Shown: piece after piece, positions 9,284 to 18,873 of the stretch
How the letters are laid out: each line of letters starts with the position of its first letter
How positions within the stretch are numbered: the stretch's first letter is position 1
DNA from: TWA4 sp034086685
Lineage (GTDB): Bacteria > Bacillota > Clostridia > Lachnospirales > Lachnospiraceae
NCBI GenBank assembly: GCA_034086685.1
Contig: JAXDZY010000101.1
Span: forward strand, 1-56,597
Length of the DNA: 56,597 bases
Reading direction: 5' to 3'
Notes under the pieces: model-generated
What the model was told of the DNA's origin: nothing
Database searches by the model: none
What the model saw: only the letters and a program-made list of their open reading frames with translations
Made by a program: the position numbers and the translations under genes

Positions 9284-9937
9284 CTATGCTCTGCTTTTCG
9301 GCATCTTTTTCCGGTAGATTTCTGCATCTTTACCATATAAAAGAGGCTCTGATACATGAGTATTATACCACTGAATAATCGGTCCCATCAGAAGAGCTGT
9401 TATAACAGTTCCGATTCCGATGGTTACGTGGCAGAAAAATCCCATAATCACGCAGATCAGATCCGTACTGATCCGGCAGACACGGAAAGCCGCCAGTTTA
9501 TATTTATGAGCAGCTGTCAGGGCAACCGCATCGTAAGCGGAAACGCCCAGATCTGCTGTAAAGTACAAAGAAGAAGAAAAACAGGTCACCAGAACTCCGA
9601 TTGCCAGAATCGCAAAACGGGTGACGAGAGATGGATTCGGTAAACACCTGTCCAGCAGATTATACATGAAATCAGCTGCAATTCCGGTACCAAGCAGATT
9701 AAAAATAGTCGCAATCCCAATATAATGACGATTAATAAAGAATACTGCAATTAACAATGCGCCGGTAATGATCAGATAAAACGTACTGTAGGTGGAGTGG
9801 AATAAATTGGCAAAAGCAGTTACCAGACAGGTAAACGGATCCACTCCCAGAGATGCCTTCTGAAAAGCACCAACACAAAATCCGGTGATCATAACACCGA
9901 AAAAAGCCATAATAATTCTTTTCGTCTTCTGTGACAT
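9284..9937 (-). CDS. YczE/YitT-type integral membrane protein
   Basis: About 217 residues with five or six predicted membrane helices (for example RIIMAFFGVMITGFCVGAF and FAILAIGVLVTCFSSSLYF) and two copies of a motif characteristic of the YczE/YyaS family, GVDPFTCL and GVSAYDAV. The function of the family is not established. The frame extends to 10102 and overlaps the MATE gene, but an ATG at 9937 with GGAGGAG 5 nt upstream gives the normal family N-terminus MSQKTKRIIMAF, so I place the start there. This leaves about 145 nt between the MATE stop and this gene, enough for a promoter, although no strong -35/-10 pair was picked out. Confidence 0.8.
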   Translation of the reverse strand: MSQKTKRIIMAFFGVMITGFCVGAFQKASLGVDPFTCLVTAFANLFHSTYSTFYLIITGALLIAVFFINRHYIGIATIFNLLGTGIAADFMYNLLDRCLPNPSLVTRFAILAIGVLVTCFSSSLYFTADLGVSAYDAVALTAAHKYKLAAFRVCRISTDLICVIMGFFCHVTIGIGTVITALLMGPIIQWYNTHVSEPLLYGKDAEIYRKKMPKSRA

Positions 9938-10082
9938 AATTTCTCCTCCATGATTTTTAAAGCCTGTAAGATTACACTCTCTCAAGTCAGCTTTATTATA
10001 TGCACAGGCTATCTGAAAAACTATCCATAATTGCCACATAAAACTGTCCATTTGTTGGCTCGTGAGAATCCACGCATAATCG

Positions 10083-11492
10083 TCAGTCATTTTTTCCTTC
10101 ATCTGAAATAATATTATGTATCCAGACTCCTTTTTTTACCAGAACAAAACCGATCACGCATTTGATCCAGTCACCGATATTAACCATAATAAAAATCAAC
10201 AGAACATTAAGCTCCGTGTAACGGCTCAGAAGAAAAGCAATCGGCACGCTGACGCACCACACAAAAACACTGTCAAAGAAAAACGTGATCAGAGTCTTCC
10301 CACCTGAACGAAGCGTAAAATACGACGCATTCAGAAAAGCATTCTGCGGCAGAAACAGAGCCTGAAGCATAATCAGATCCACCGCCAGCCTTTTTGCTTC
10401 CCGGGTTGTATTATACAGATCAGGAAAAACAGGAGCAATCAGTGCCATGACCACGGCCACCCCCATACAGCACAGCACGGAAAAAGCAATCAGTTTGTTA
10501 TCTGTATCCCGTGCTTCTTCCATCCTGCCTGCTCCCAGAAGCTGTCCTACTACAATGGAGACCGCGTTGCCAAGGGCGATGCAGACCACACTGAACAGAT
10601 TGTTGATGGTATTGGAAATATTCATGGCAGCAACCACATTCAATCCCCGGACAGAATAACACTGTACCAGCATGGCCATACCGGAAGACCACAGAGTTTC
10701 ATTAACCAGAAGGGGAGTTCCTTTAATTATGATGGACCGGATCAGGTGCACGGGAATCCTGAACGAGCTGTACAGCCCTTCCACATACGGACACCTGTCC
10801 GTATGCAGATGCACCCAGCCCACAACAATTACAGCTTCCACATAACGGGACAGAACCGTTGCAATGGCAGCACCCACTACTCCCAGCGCCGGAAATCCCA
10901 GCTTTCCGTAAATCAGTATATAATTGAATATCAGATTGACAAAAACCGCTGCAATTCCCGCTTTCATGGGCAGCACCGTCTCACCGCATTCACGCAGTGT
11001 GCCGGCATAGGACTGAACCATCATAAAAGCAGGAAATCCCAGCATCAGAACCATCATGTACTTTCTGCCGGACTCAAGAGCCAGTGCCATATCTCCGCCA
11101 TCGCTGCTGCCGTTCAGATACATCCTGATCAGAATATCACCCTGAAAGGAAAACAGCAGAACAACCAGTATCGTCAGGATCGCTGCCAGCCACAGCTTGA
11201 ATCGAAATGTATTGCGAATCCCTTCCCTGTCACCCTGTCCGTAAAACTGGGCAGTAAAAATACCGGCTCCTGACAGGCCTCCAAAAATACAGAGATTATA
11301 AACCATAACCAGCTGATTCACAATAGCCACACCGGACATCTGTTCCGTCCCAACCTGGCCTACCATAATATTGTCCAGAAGATTAACAAAATTGGTAATA
11401 CCGTTCTGGATCATGATCGGAACGGCAATGGCAAGTACCATGGCATAAAACTTCCGGTCCCCTATAAATGTCTTCTTAAACTTTCCCCACAT
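10083..11492 (-). CDS. MATE-family multidrug/cation antiporter
   Basis: 469 residues with about twelve membrane helices arranged as two homologous halves (first half begins VLAIAVPIMIQNGITNFVNLLDNIMVGQVG; second half has VNETLWSSGMAMLVQCYSVRG). This matches the NorM/DinF group of Na+- or H+-driven exporters in the cytoplasmic membrane. AGGGAG lies about 12 nt before the ATG at 11492, a long spacing. Substrate cannot be predicted. Upstream 11493-11606 contains only AT-rich promoter-like sequence and an 8 bp inverted repeat (CTGAAAAG/CTTTTCAG near 11594-11613) without a T-run. Confidence 0.88.
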   Translation of the reverse strand: MWGKFKKTFIGDRKFYAMVLAIAVPIMIQNGITNFVNLLDNIMVGQVGTEQMSGVAIVNQLVMVYNLCIFGGLSGAGIFTAQFYGQGDREGIRNTFRFKLWLAAILTILVVLLFSFQGDILIRMYLNGSSDGGDMALALESGRKYMMVLMLGFPAFMMVQSYAGTLRECGETVLPMKAGIAAVFVNLIFNYILIYGKLGFPALGVVGAAIATVLSRYVEAVIVVGWVHLHTDRCPYVEGLYSSFRIPVHLIRSIIIKGTPLLVNETLWSSGMAMLVQCYSVRGLNVVAAMNISNTINNLFSVVCIALGNAVSIVVGQLLGAGRMEEARDTDNKLIAFSVLCCMGVAVVMALIAPVFPDLYNTTREAKRLAVDLIMLQALFLPQNAFLNASYFTLRSGGKTLITFFFDSVFVWCVSVPIAFLLSRYTELNVLLIFIMVNIGDWIKCVIGFVLVKKGVWIHNIISDEGKND

Positions 11493-11620
11493 AGCAGAAA
11501 TTCTCTCCCTTTGTACTTCATCTTACTTTATCTTCGTTCCCATCAAAATCGCATCAGGAACATTTGTTCTAATATTATATCAGAGTTTCCTGAAAAGGCA
11601 AGTACTTTTCAGAAAAAAGC

Positions 11621-12607
11621 CTAAAACACTTCATTTCCGGTCTTTTCTCCATTAAGAAATGCCCTGGCATTGCCCAGCGTTGTCTCACTGATGGCGGACA
11701 GAGCCTCCTGGGTAAAAAATCCCTGATGAGATGTAATCACCACATTCGGAAATGATAAAAGTCTTGCTGTTACTGAAGTTTCCATAATATCATCGGATCG
11801 ATCCTCGAAAACATTCTTTTTTTCTTCCTCATATACATCAAGGCCCACAGCAAAAAATTTTCTGTCCCTGATTCCTTCGATGAGATCATCCGTCTTCACA
11901 AGACCGCCCCGGGAAGTATTCACCAGAATCACCCCTTCTTTCATTTTCCGGATGGTTTCTCTGTTAATCAGATGATATGTCTCATCCAGAAGCGGACAAT
12001 GCAGAGAAATCAGATCGCTGCGCCCCAGCAGTTCATCCATTTCCACATAAGTCACAAAATCCAGCTCCGGATTCCGGTAACTGTCATAGGCTATAACCTT
12101 CATTCCAAATCCCCGGCAGATTCTGGCCATGGCAGCTCCGATTTTACCGGTTCCCACAATTCCCGCTGTTTTCCGGTAAAAATTAAAGCCAAGCATTCCA
12201 CCCAGACTGAAATCATTTTCCCGTACACGAACATATGCCTTGTGGATCCGCCGGTTTGCAGCCAGCGCCAGTGCCATGGCATGTTCCGCCACTGCCTCGG
12301 GGGAATACCCGGGAACACGCATGACTTTTATGCCATATTTTCCGGCTTTTTCAATATCCACATTATTGAAACCGGCACACCTCATGAGAATCAGTTTTAC
12401 CCCCGATTCATGCAGCTGCTCCACCGTCTCCGTTCCCACATCACAGCTGACAAAAGCACACACCGCATCGTATCCCTTTGCCAGCTTCGCTGTGCCGGGC
12501 GAAAGCTCTGATTTCAGATAATCAATCTGTATCTCCGGATATTCATTCTGTTTTTTATCAAATGACTCTTTATCATAGCTTTTGGTATCATAGAACAGGA
12601 TTTTCAT
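11621..12607 (-). CDS. ldhA: D-2-hydroxyacid dehydrogenase (D-lactate dehydrogenase-like)
   Basis: About 328 residues, the normal length for D-lactate dehydrogenase of the 2-hydroxyacid dehydrogenase family. The NAD-binding fingerprint is VGTGKIGAAMARI; the catalytic Arg lies in LMRCAGFNNVD, a second conserved segment is VNTSRGGLVKTDDLI, and the His is in VVITSHQGFFTQEAL. It reduces pyruvate to D-lactate with NADH or a similar 2-oxoacid. The frame opens at 12724, but the first 39 residues are hydrophobic and unlike the family; the ATG at 12607 (MKILFYDTKSYD) has AAGAAAGG 10 nt upstream and is the clear start. The gene is separated from the exopolysaccharide operon by the terminator at 12675-12694. 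Confidence 0.9.
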   Translation of the reverse strand: MKILFYDTKSYDKESFDKKQNEYPEIQIDYLKSELSPGTAKLAKGYDAVCAFVSCDVGTETVEQLHESGVKLILMRCAGFNNVDIEKAGKYGIKVMRVPGYSPEAVAEHAMALALAANRRIHKAYVRVRENDFSLGGMLGFNFYRKTAGIVGTGKIGAAMARICRGFGMKVIAYDSYRNPELDFVTYVEMDELLGRSDLISLHCPLLDETYHLINRETIRKMKEGVILVNTSRGGLVKTDDLIEGIRDRKFFAVGLDVYEEEKKNVFEDRSDDIMETSVTARLLSFPNVVITSHQGFFTQEALSAISETTLGNARAFLNGEKTGNEVF

Positions 12608-12661
12608 AATAAACAAACCTTTCTTGATCAAAAATATTACTGCAGACATCCCTGCTGCTGC

Positions 12662-12694
12662 AGTGAAAAAGAAAAAGGCTGTTTTAACAGCCTT
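12662..12694 (-). terminator. Terminator of the exopolysaccharide operon
   Basis: Read on the minus strand, AAGGCTG and CAGCCTT are separated by six bases and followed by a TTTTTCTTTTTC tract. It lies 68 nt past the flippase stop and upstream of the dehydrogenase start, so it marks the end of the operon that begins near 22.5 kb. Confidence 0.85.
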
Positions 12695-12761
12695 AATAAT
12701 AAATTGCCATACTAGTATAAACAAAAAACAGAAAGCTATACCGTGAATCGCATATTATACA

Positions 12762-14225
12762 TTACCCTTTTCTGATTTTCTTCACCACACCACCGATGAC
12801 CTGATTGAATATCTCAGTTACCAGCGGCTCCCCGGTAAATAACAAAAATAATCCATATGCTCCAAAAAACAGGCACGCTGAAATCAGCAGTGTCAAAAAG
12901 CTTCCCATCCCAAGCATTTTAACCCAAAGCGATGCTGCGCTTCCCAAAAACAGCGCTGTTATAATTCTAAAATAATGAATCTGTTTAAATACATCCACTA
13001 TTTCATTTCTCAGGGCATAATACTGAACAGCCAGAACTACAAACTCTGCCACCAGAGTACCGACGGCAGCACCGGCTGATGTAAATCCGGGTATCAAAAT
13101 CAGATTCAGAACCACATCCGCGGCTGCTCCTGCAATTTCAGAGTAAAGAACAACCTTCTCCCTGCCCATCGGTACAAGAATCTGTATTCCAAGAATATTC
13201 GTGATTCCTATCAGTAAAAGTGTAGGCATGATGATCTGCATCGGAACAATTGAACCTGTATATGCTGTTCCGGATAAAAAATAAATTCCTTCTTCAGCAA
13301 AAAAAATAAAATACAGCATCATCGGAGCCGCCACCAGGAATACAAAATCCAGTGCTTTTCTGCTTATTCTCCTGAATTCATCAACCAGGCCATTCTGAAC
13401 ATAATAAGACGCTCTGGGAAGAAGCACTGTTCCAAGCGACGTAACGATGCTGACCAGAATACTCTTGATTCTGACTGCCGCATTATAATACCCAACATCC
13501 TCATCTGCTGCCATAAAGCCGAGCATCACAGTATCCAGATGTGTGTAGATCGTTGTGGCACATGCCATTGCAAAGAATATACCAACCGGTTTCAGATGTT
13601 TTTTCAGATTATAACCACCAACCGGTCTCAGATCTATATGTTTATGTGCATTTACAAAATTAAACACATTGGATGCTGATGCAGCAAATATTGTTATACC
13701 GCCATAAATTACATAGTCACTCTGTTCATGAATCAGTAAAAACATGGCAATAAGAGCAATAAACTTGAAAATTATGGAACGAACAGTAATATACGTATAC
13801 TGCTCCAGCGCTTTATACAGCCACTCCATACCAATTGAAGTCAGTATAATTGTCAGGCTGACGATCACGTAAAGCGGCCTTTCCTCCTGAAGCCTCGGTA
13901 CAAATATAAGCGCAAGAACAAGAACCGCATACGAGATAACATTCATAATCAGATTTATGAAAAGCAATTCGTGAGCAGTTCTTGTCAGTTCTTCCCTGTT
14001 GTCCCGGACCTTTGCACAGGCCCTGATTCCATAAGTCGGTATCCCCAGCTGCGCGAACATACTGAAATATGAAATCAGAGAAGTTGCAAATGATACCTTT
14101 CCCGTGCCAACCGGCAGCAATACCCGTGACACATATGGAAATGTGATCAACGGGAAAATGAAGTTTGACATCGTAAGGACAGCATTCATTATAAAATTTA
14201 TTTTTATGGATTTTTGCTTAGCCAT
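12762..14225 (-). CDS. Wzx-type polysaccharide flippase
   Basis: 487 residues with about twelve to fourteen membrane helices. The N-terminal signature NAVLTMSNFIFPLITFPYVSRVL is typical of the polysaccharide transporter (PST/MVF) family that flips undecaprenyl-diphosphate-linked repeat units to the outer face of the membrane. The frame opens at 14249, with no SD; the in-frame ATG at 14225 (MAKQKSIKIN) resembles the usual flippase start and has AGGAAAG upstream, so it is preferred with moderate confidence. It is the last gene of the exopolysaccharide operon and is followed by a terminator. With the Wzy-like protein upstream it makes this a Wzx/Wzy pathway rather than an ABC-transporter pathway. 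Confidence 0.9.
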   Translation of the reverse strand: MAKQKSIKINFIMNAVLTMSNFIFPLITFPYVSRVLLPVGTGKVSFATSLISYFSMFAQLGIPTYGIRACAKVRDNREELTRTAHELLFINLIMNVISYAVLVLALIFVPRLQEERPLYVIVSLTIILTSIGMEWLYKALEQYTYITVRSIIFKFIALIAMFLLIHEQSDYVIYGGITIFAASASNVFNFVNAHKHIDLRPVGGYNLKKHLKPVGIFFAMACATTIYTHLDTVMLGFMAADEDVGYYNAAVRIKSILVSIVTSLGTVLLPRASYYVQNGLVDEFRRISRKALDFVFLVAAPMMLYFIFFAEEGIYFLSGTAYTGSIVPMQIIMPTLLLIGITNILGIQILVPMGREKVVLYSEIAGAAADVVLNLILIPGFTSAGAAVGTLVAEFVVLAVQYYALRNEIVDVFKQIHYFRIITALFLGSAASLWVKMLGMGSFLTLLISACLFFGAYGLFLLFTGEPLVTEIFNQVIGGVVKKIRKG

Positions 14226-14277
14226 CTGTTTACTTTCTTTCCTACTCATTCAATTATTGTGTTATCGGCAGACCCGA

Positions 14278-15519
14278 TCAGCCGGAACCGGCTTTATCCC
14301 TTCCGTTTTTCATCAACATGCTTCCGATAATCAACCAGAAAGTATTTGCATATAAATTCATCTGCAGATCATCGGTCAGAAAATGAAATGCCAGCAGCAA
14401 AAACAAAAACATCAATACATAACGCTTTTCCCTGTAAAACCTGATCAATGCATAAGTGATCACCGTAAGGAAAATAACTTTGAAAATAATTCCGTAATGA
14501 ACCAGTGTCTGAACGTAAAATGAATCAATATAAGTATAGACCTTAATCTCTCTGTTGCCGTAAGCATCGAATCCGCTGCCAACCATTTCAATATTCTGAC
14601 TCAGCCAGGGTATTCCATACTCCATGATCGCATTTTGAGAAAGCAGCAGTCTTCCATCCAATGAAGCATTTATTCTGCTCATCCATGAAATTGACGGGTC
14701 ATAAACAATTCCCATAATAATGGAAGCAATTGCCAGAATTACAAATACCGGAATTACCAAAGCCCCGGCATAATTCACAATTCTGCTGTTCTGCCACCTG
14801 TATCCGATTATTCCGTTAATCCGGTCTGACAGTTTTAATCCAGCAGGAATCAATAACACAACAGCCGTCAGAGCGGCAATACTTCTGGAGTCTGTCTGAA
14901 CATACAGAAAGAAATCTATCAGCAGCATCATTCCAATCTGCCATGGCTTTGCTGTCTTCTGTTTCAGATATACCCAAAGTGCAGAAATATTATAAAAAAT
15001 CGTAGGCGCATAAAGTGCCCATCTGAATCCCAGGAGATGCCTTGATCTGGTTCCACCCGCATACACATATAAATAATTATCAATAATACCCAGATAGGAG
15101 CTTAATATCACAAATGAAAGCACTATACCTGAAAGTATAATGGTAAATCGGGCGATTTTCTCAAAATCTATTTTCCTTGAACAGAAAATATAAAAAAACA
15201 CGACCGCAACAGCCTTCTGGGATATGCCTTCGCTGCCCGAATAAACAATACAGAAGAGAAGCCCGCAGATCAGAAGTCCCACAGCACTCTTTCCGGAAAT
15301 CCTGATCCTTTTTGAAATCCATGTCTTTCCTGATATATCTGCATCGACAATTTCCTGCATAACCAGCAGCATACAGCAGAATAAAATAATAAATTTATAT
15401 ATTCCTGAAAAATACCGATAATAAAAGGAGTTTCTTAAAATTGCAAAAATCAGATAAATTCCATACGATAAAAAGAACGCCCGTTCTCTGAACTTTATCT
15501 TTGGAATATCCACAATCAT
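14278..15519 (-). CDS. Wzy-like O-antigen/capsule polymerase
   Basis: 413 residues, highly hydrophobic, with about eleven membrane helices and a larger loop (about 255-320) containing YDPSISWMSRINASLDGRLLLSQNA. A loop of this kind between late helices and a preceding arginine-rich segment (TDSRSIAALTAV) are features of Wzy/O-antigen ligase (Wzy_C-like) polymerases. Such proteins join lipid-linked repeat units on the outer face of the membrane. The sequence family is poorly conserved, so the call rests on topology and on position between glycosyltransferases and flippase. GGGAGG precedes the ATG at 15519. Confidence 0.82.
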   Translation of the reverse strand: MIVDIPKIKFRERAFFLSYGIYLIFAILRNSFYYRYFSGIYKFIILFCCMLLVMQEIVDADISGKTWISKRIRISGKSAVGLLICGLLFCIVYSGSEGISQKAVAVVFFYIFCSRKIDFEKIARFTIILSGIVLSFVILSSYLGIIDNYLYVYAGGTRSRHLLGFRWALYAPTIFYNISALWVYLKQKTAKPWQIGMMLLIDFFLYVQTDSRSIAALTAVVLLIPAGLKLSDRINGIIGYRWQNSRIVNYAGALVIPVFVILAIASIIMGIVYDPSISWMSRINASLDGRLLLSQNAIMEYGIPWLSQNIEMVGSGFDAYGNREIKVYTYIDSFYVQTLVHYGIIFKVIFLTVITYALIRFYREKRYVLMFLFLLLAFHFLTDDLQMNLYANTFWLIIGSMLMKNGRDKAGSG

Positions 15520-15561
15520 CTTTACTGTCCTCCCTTTTCATATTCTCCGCTGGAAAACCAA

Positions 15562-16530
15562 CTAATCATCCGGCCTCAGACATTTCATTCTGTTTTTAAA
15601 TTCTTTTCTGCCATAAGTCCCGAAGATATATCCCCAGATGCCTTTGTGAATAATTACAATCTTTTTGAACTTATGAGTACAGTTTTTATCTTTCAGAATC
15701 CGAATGCATTTTTTTAAATCCCTGTAGATCGTCTTCCATGCTTCTTTCGTTCCCTCATACTCACGCTTATTCACCAGTGTGTTCCGATAAAAGTACACAT
15801 ACAGATTCAATCTGCCCGGATTTGTTTCTTCCTGAATATCAATATCTTTGACGATTGCTCTCTTATGAAGAACCTTGCTGTCTCCTGAAAAATATGCAGG
15901 TCCATAATATCTGGTTAATCTCAAAGTATATTCCGAGTCATCTCCCCAGATAAAATAATTTTTAAAAGGAAATCCGACTTTTTTTACCGCATCATTTTTC
16001 ACAAGAATAGATACAAAGGTTGCCCTTTCGATCTTTACAAGCCCCTTGTCCAGATACCTGTACCAGTCAGCATATCCCGTTTCTTTCACCTTTCTCATAT
16101 CTATAATGGGAAGATTCATGGCCTCTTTTCCAGGTCCGTATACCGAACTGGCCACAAAACTGGTGTTTTCAGGAAGTACTGAGACAGAATCACACAGCTT
16201 TTCCAGGGACTCCGGCTCAGGTATGGTATCATCATCCATAACCCAGATCCAGTCAAAGTCCTTTCTGCATGCATATTTTATACCCTCGCAGAAGCCTCCC
16301 GCTCCTCCCAGATTTGAATCCATACGTATATAATCAATACAGGAAAGATCGTATTTTTCATCTTTTTCAAAAAGCTTCCCCGTACCATCTGTGCTGGCAT
16401 TATCCAGTACTATAATGGAATCTGCCGGTCTTGTCTGATTCAGCAAAGCATCCAGACATTCACCCAGCAATGCTTTTCTATTATAAGTAACCACAATAGC
16501 CGCTATCCTCACAGGCTTTACAGTCTCCAT
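15562..16530 (-). CDS. GT2 glycosyltransferase, GlfT2-like
   Basis: About 322 residues. The GT-A fold starts with IAAIVVTYNRKALLGECLDALL; sugar-nucleotide contact DNASTDGT is followed by LGGAGGFCEGI and the metal-binding triad in WIWVMDDDTIPEPESL. The G-G-A-G-G-F and W-x-M-D-D-D pattern is that of the group of GT2 enzymes annotated as galactofuranosyl- or rhamnosyl-transferases related to mycobacterial GlfT2. A second acidic block, FIWGDDSEYTLRL, and the His of VLHKRAIV fit the catalytic base region. The ATG at 16530 has GGAG at 8 nt; the upstream GTG at 16539 is less likely. It is paralogous to the gene at 17456-18379. No UDP-galactopyranose mutase lies in the window, so the donor sugar is open. 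Confidence 0.85.
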   Translation of the reverse strand: METVKPVRIAAIVVTYNRKALLGECLDALLNQTRPADSIIVLDNASTDGTGKLFEKDEKYDLSCIDYIRMDSNLGGAGGFCEGIKYACRKDFDWIWVMDDDTIPEPESLEKLCDSVSVLPENTSFVASSVYGPGKEAMNLPIIDMRKVKETGYADWYRYLDKGLVKIERATFVSILVKNDAVKKVGFPFKNYFIWGDDSEYTLRLTRYYGPAYFSGDSKVLHKRAIVKDIDIQEETNPGRLNLYVYFYRNTLVNKREYEGTKEAWKTIYRDLKKCIRILKDKNCTHKFKKIVIIHKGIWGYIFGTYGRKEFKNRMKCLRPDD

Positions 16531-16546
16531 ATCGCTCACTCCATAT

Positions 16547-17440
16547 TCAGCCGTTTCTTCTGCTGATATTCAGGCAGTATTTCACCAGGTTTTTGATATT
16601 CTTTTCATTTAGAAATGCCATTTTCAGATACTTTCTCTGCAGTTTTAAATTTCCATTTCTTCCTGCCCGACGGGCCCCGTCTTTTCCAATCATGGCATTT
16701 CTTTTCTTTTTATACTCTGCCGGAAGCTGATCGATCAATGCTTTATACTTTGATTCAATACAGGATACTGCCTCTATCCATCCATCTATATTGTTGGTCA
16801 GCCTTCCCCTGTCAGATGTAATAACGCGGTAAAGCAATAAAAATTCCTTAACTACCGCTGCATTTCCTTTCTGGCACAGTCTTATTTCAAGATCATAATC
16901 CTGCCACATGCGCAGGTTCTCATCAAACATCCCCACTTCTGTCAGCAGGGCTTTTTTCACCATAATTGCCGATGTAGTATACGGCATGGTTGTAAAAATA
17001 ATCCGGCTCAGATCCCCTTCTATCAGATCCGATGTCTTTTGCGGGATCTGTTTTTGAAAATCATACTCATATATACGGGCACAGGCAACAAAACTGATTT
17101 CAGGATGATCCCGAAATACAGCATACTGTTTTTCAATCTTCTCCGGCATCCACTCATCATCATCATCCAGAAATGCAATATACTCGCCTTTTGCATTTCT
17201 GATACCGGTGTTTCGGGCATAATTTCCCCCTTTTGATTCTTCCGGACCTATATAAATATAGCGAATCCGTGAATCTCTGATTTCACTCAGCTTTTCACCT
17301 GTCCCGTCTGTCGATGCATCATCAACAACAATTATTTCCAGATTCTTGTAAGTCTGATTACAAACACTTGCAACAGCCTTAATTAATAACTCTTTTCGGT
17401 TGTGCGTTGTTATGACTGCACTTATTAATTCCTTTTCCAT
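16547..17440 (-). CDS. GT2 family glycosyltransferase
   Basis: 297 residues with a standard GT-A domain: VITTHNRKELLIKAVASV, DDASTDGTGEKL, the segment GGNYARNTGIRNAKGEYIAFLDDDDEW holding the D-x-D-like metal site, and an acceptor-side motif MWQDYDLEIRL. It should transfer one sugar of the repeat unit from a nucleotide donor to the lipid-linked intermediate at the inner membrane face. The C-terminal part is basic and helical (RKYLKMAFLNEKN). It sits between the two GlfT2-like paralogues with 8-16 nt gaps, in one transcript. Sugar specificity cannot be read from sequence. Confidence 0.88.
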   Translation of the reverse strand: MEKELISAVITTHNRKELLIKAVASVCNQTYKNLEIIVVDDASTDGTGEKLSEIRDSRIRYIYIGPEESKGGNYARNTGIRNAKGEYIAFLDDDDEWMPEKIEKQYAVFRDHPEISFVACARIYEYDFQKQIPQKTSDLIEGDLSRIIFTTMPYTTSAIMVKKALLTEVGMFDENLRMWQDYDLEIRLCQKGNAAVVKEFLLLYRVITSDRGRLTNNIDGWIEAVSCIESKYKALIDQLPAEYKKKRNAMIGKDGARRAGRNGNLKLQRKYLKMAFLNEKNIKNLVKYCLNISRRNG

Positions 17441-17455
17441 TTATTCAATCTCTTT

Positions 17456-18379
17456 TCATTTGAGTTTTGATGATTTGAAAAGATAGGCAAATATTCCTTT
17501 TTGAATTGTCACAAACTTTTTAAATCTATGCTTCTGTCCACTTTTAAATAAACAGACAAAACTCATCCCAAAATAGCCTGCAATACGCATAAACAATCGG
17601 ATTCGGGATTCGTATTTCTCTGAATTTAAAAGTGCGTTTCTGAAGTAGTATTTATACATTGCAATTCTGTCGGCATTGTTTTCATTAAAAATAGAAATCT
17701 TCCTGACATTAAACCGTTTATGAAGCACCCGGCTGCTTCCGCAAAAATATGCTTTGCCGACTTTTCTGCACAGTCTTCTTGTATACTCCGTGTCATCTCC
17801 CCATATAAAATAGTCACCCATGGGATATCCTGCTTTTCTGATTGCAGAATGGGGAACAAGAATTGAAACAAAAGTTGCCTCAGTAACCGGAACAATACCG
17901 TATTCCAGGTACCTGTACCAGTCCGAGTATCCATTTTCGGAAACAGCCGCGTCCAGACGCGGTACATTCATGGGCTCGTCATCGGGGCCGAAGACAGCAC
18001 TGGCCAGAAATCCTACTTCTCTGACTCCTTCTCTGTTCAGTATTTCCGCAGATTCCAGCAATTTCTTTAACGCATCAGGCGAAGGTATTGAATCATCGTC
18101 CATAATCCATACCCAGTCACATTCCATACTGTCAGCAGTTTCTATACCTCTTTGAAATCCTCCTGCACCACCAAGATTTTTCCCGGTATTAACAAGTTCA
18201 ACTACAGAATCGTCGTATTTGCCGCCCTGTGCAAACAGCTTCTCCGTTCCGTCTGTGCTGCAATTATTTATCACTAAAATCTTTTTCAGCGGATATGTCT
18301 GTGCAAGCAGCGAATCCAGACATTCCTGTAACAGAACTTTTCTATTGTATGTAACGACAATAGCAATAACTTCATTCAT
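17456..18379 (-). CDS. GT2 glycosyltransferase, GlfT2-like paralogue
   Basis: About 307 residues. It shares with the gene at 15562 the ordered blocks VIAIVVTYNRKVLLQECLDSLL, NNCSTDGTEKLF, LGGAGGFQRGI, WVWIMDDDSIPSPDAL, FIWGDDTEYTRRL and VLHKRFNVRKI, so the two are clear paralogues within one operon, probably adding related sugars in sequence. The frame opens at a TTG at 18394 that overlaps the Alg13-like gene. The ATG at 18379 has GAGG 9 nt upstream and leaves a 4 nt gap to the Alg13-like stop, so it is the better start. Confidence 0.86.
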   Translation of the reverse strand: MNEVIAIVVTYNRKVLLQECLDSLLAQTYPLKKILVINNCSTDGTEKLFAQGGKYDDSVVELVNTGKNLGGAGGFQRGIETADSMECDWVWIMDDDSIPSPDALKKLLESAEILNREGVREVGFLASAVFGPDDEPMNVPRLDAAVSENGYSDWYRYLEYGIVPVTEATFVSILVPHSAIRKAGYPMGDYFIWGDDTEYTRRLCRKVGKAYFCGSSRVLHKRFNVRKISIFNENNADRIAMYKYYFRNALLNSEKYESRIRLFMRIAGYFGMSFVCLFKSGQKHRFKKFVTIQKGIFAYLFKSSKLK

Positions 18380-18383
18380 CCCG

Positions 18384-18860
18384 CTATTCCTCAATAAACT
18401 TTTCTATACTGTCAATGATCCTCCGTGTATTACTCACATAGTGATCAAACTCATGAGTCTTAATATACTCAAGTGCATCTTTCAACTCAGAACAGTCATT
18501 CAGACCGCAGATCAGATTCTGCTCCCTGAATTGCCCGATAAGCTGAATCTGATGATCATCAACATGCTCTCCGTATTTTGCAAGCCTCGGCACTGCAATG
18601 ACCTTCTTGCCTTTCTTGACAGCCCCAATAATTGCCCCGGTACCGCCATGAGTTATAAGAACATCGCACTTGCCTTCCCATTCAGCAAATTCATCCCTGT
18701 CCAGAAAGTTTTTGTATGAATAGTATCTGGGTGTATAACTGCTGTAACCAATCTGAGCAAATACTTTGTCGGTTATAACACCCTTTGCAATCAATTCATC
18801 AATAACCTTCAGTAATCTATTAAATTGGAACTTCTGAGATCCCAACGTAATAAATATCAT
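18384..18860 (-). CDS. Alg13/PssE-like catalytic subunit of a split GT28 glycosyltransferase
   Basis: 158 residues, equal to the C-terminal GT-B domain of GT28 enzymes. Diagnostic features are the start IFITLGSQKFQFNRLL, the nucleotide-sugar site CDVLITHGGTGAIIGAVKKGKKVIAVPR and the following HVDDHQIQL. In capsule systems (PssE, Cps14G-like) this subunit pairs with a membrane Alg14-like partner, encoded here directly upstream with a 13 nt gap. Together they add the second sugar to the undecaprenyl-linked primer; known examples transfer galactose or glucuronic acid. Length and gene pairing match known split enzymes, so this is not a truncation. Confidence 0.88.
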   Translation of the reverse strand: MIFITLGSQKFQFNRLLKVIDELIAKGVITDKVFAQIGYSSYTPRYYSYKNFLDRDEFAEWEGKCDVLITHGGTGAIIGAVKKGKKVIAVPRLAKYGEHVDDHQIQLIGQFREQNLICGLNDCSELKDALEYIKTHEFDHYVSNTRRIIDSIEKFIEE

Positions 18861-18873
18861 CCCTCAACTCTCC

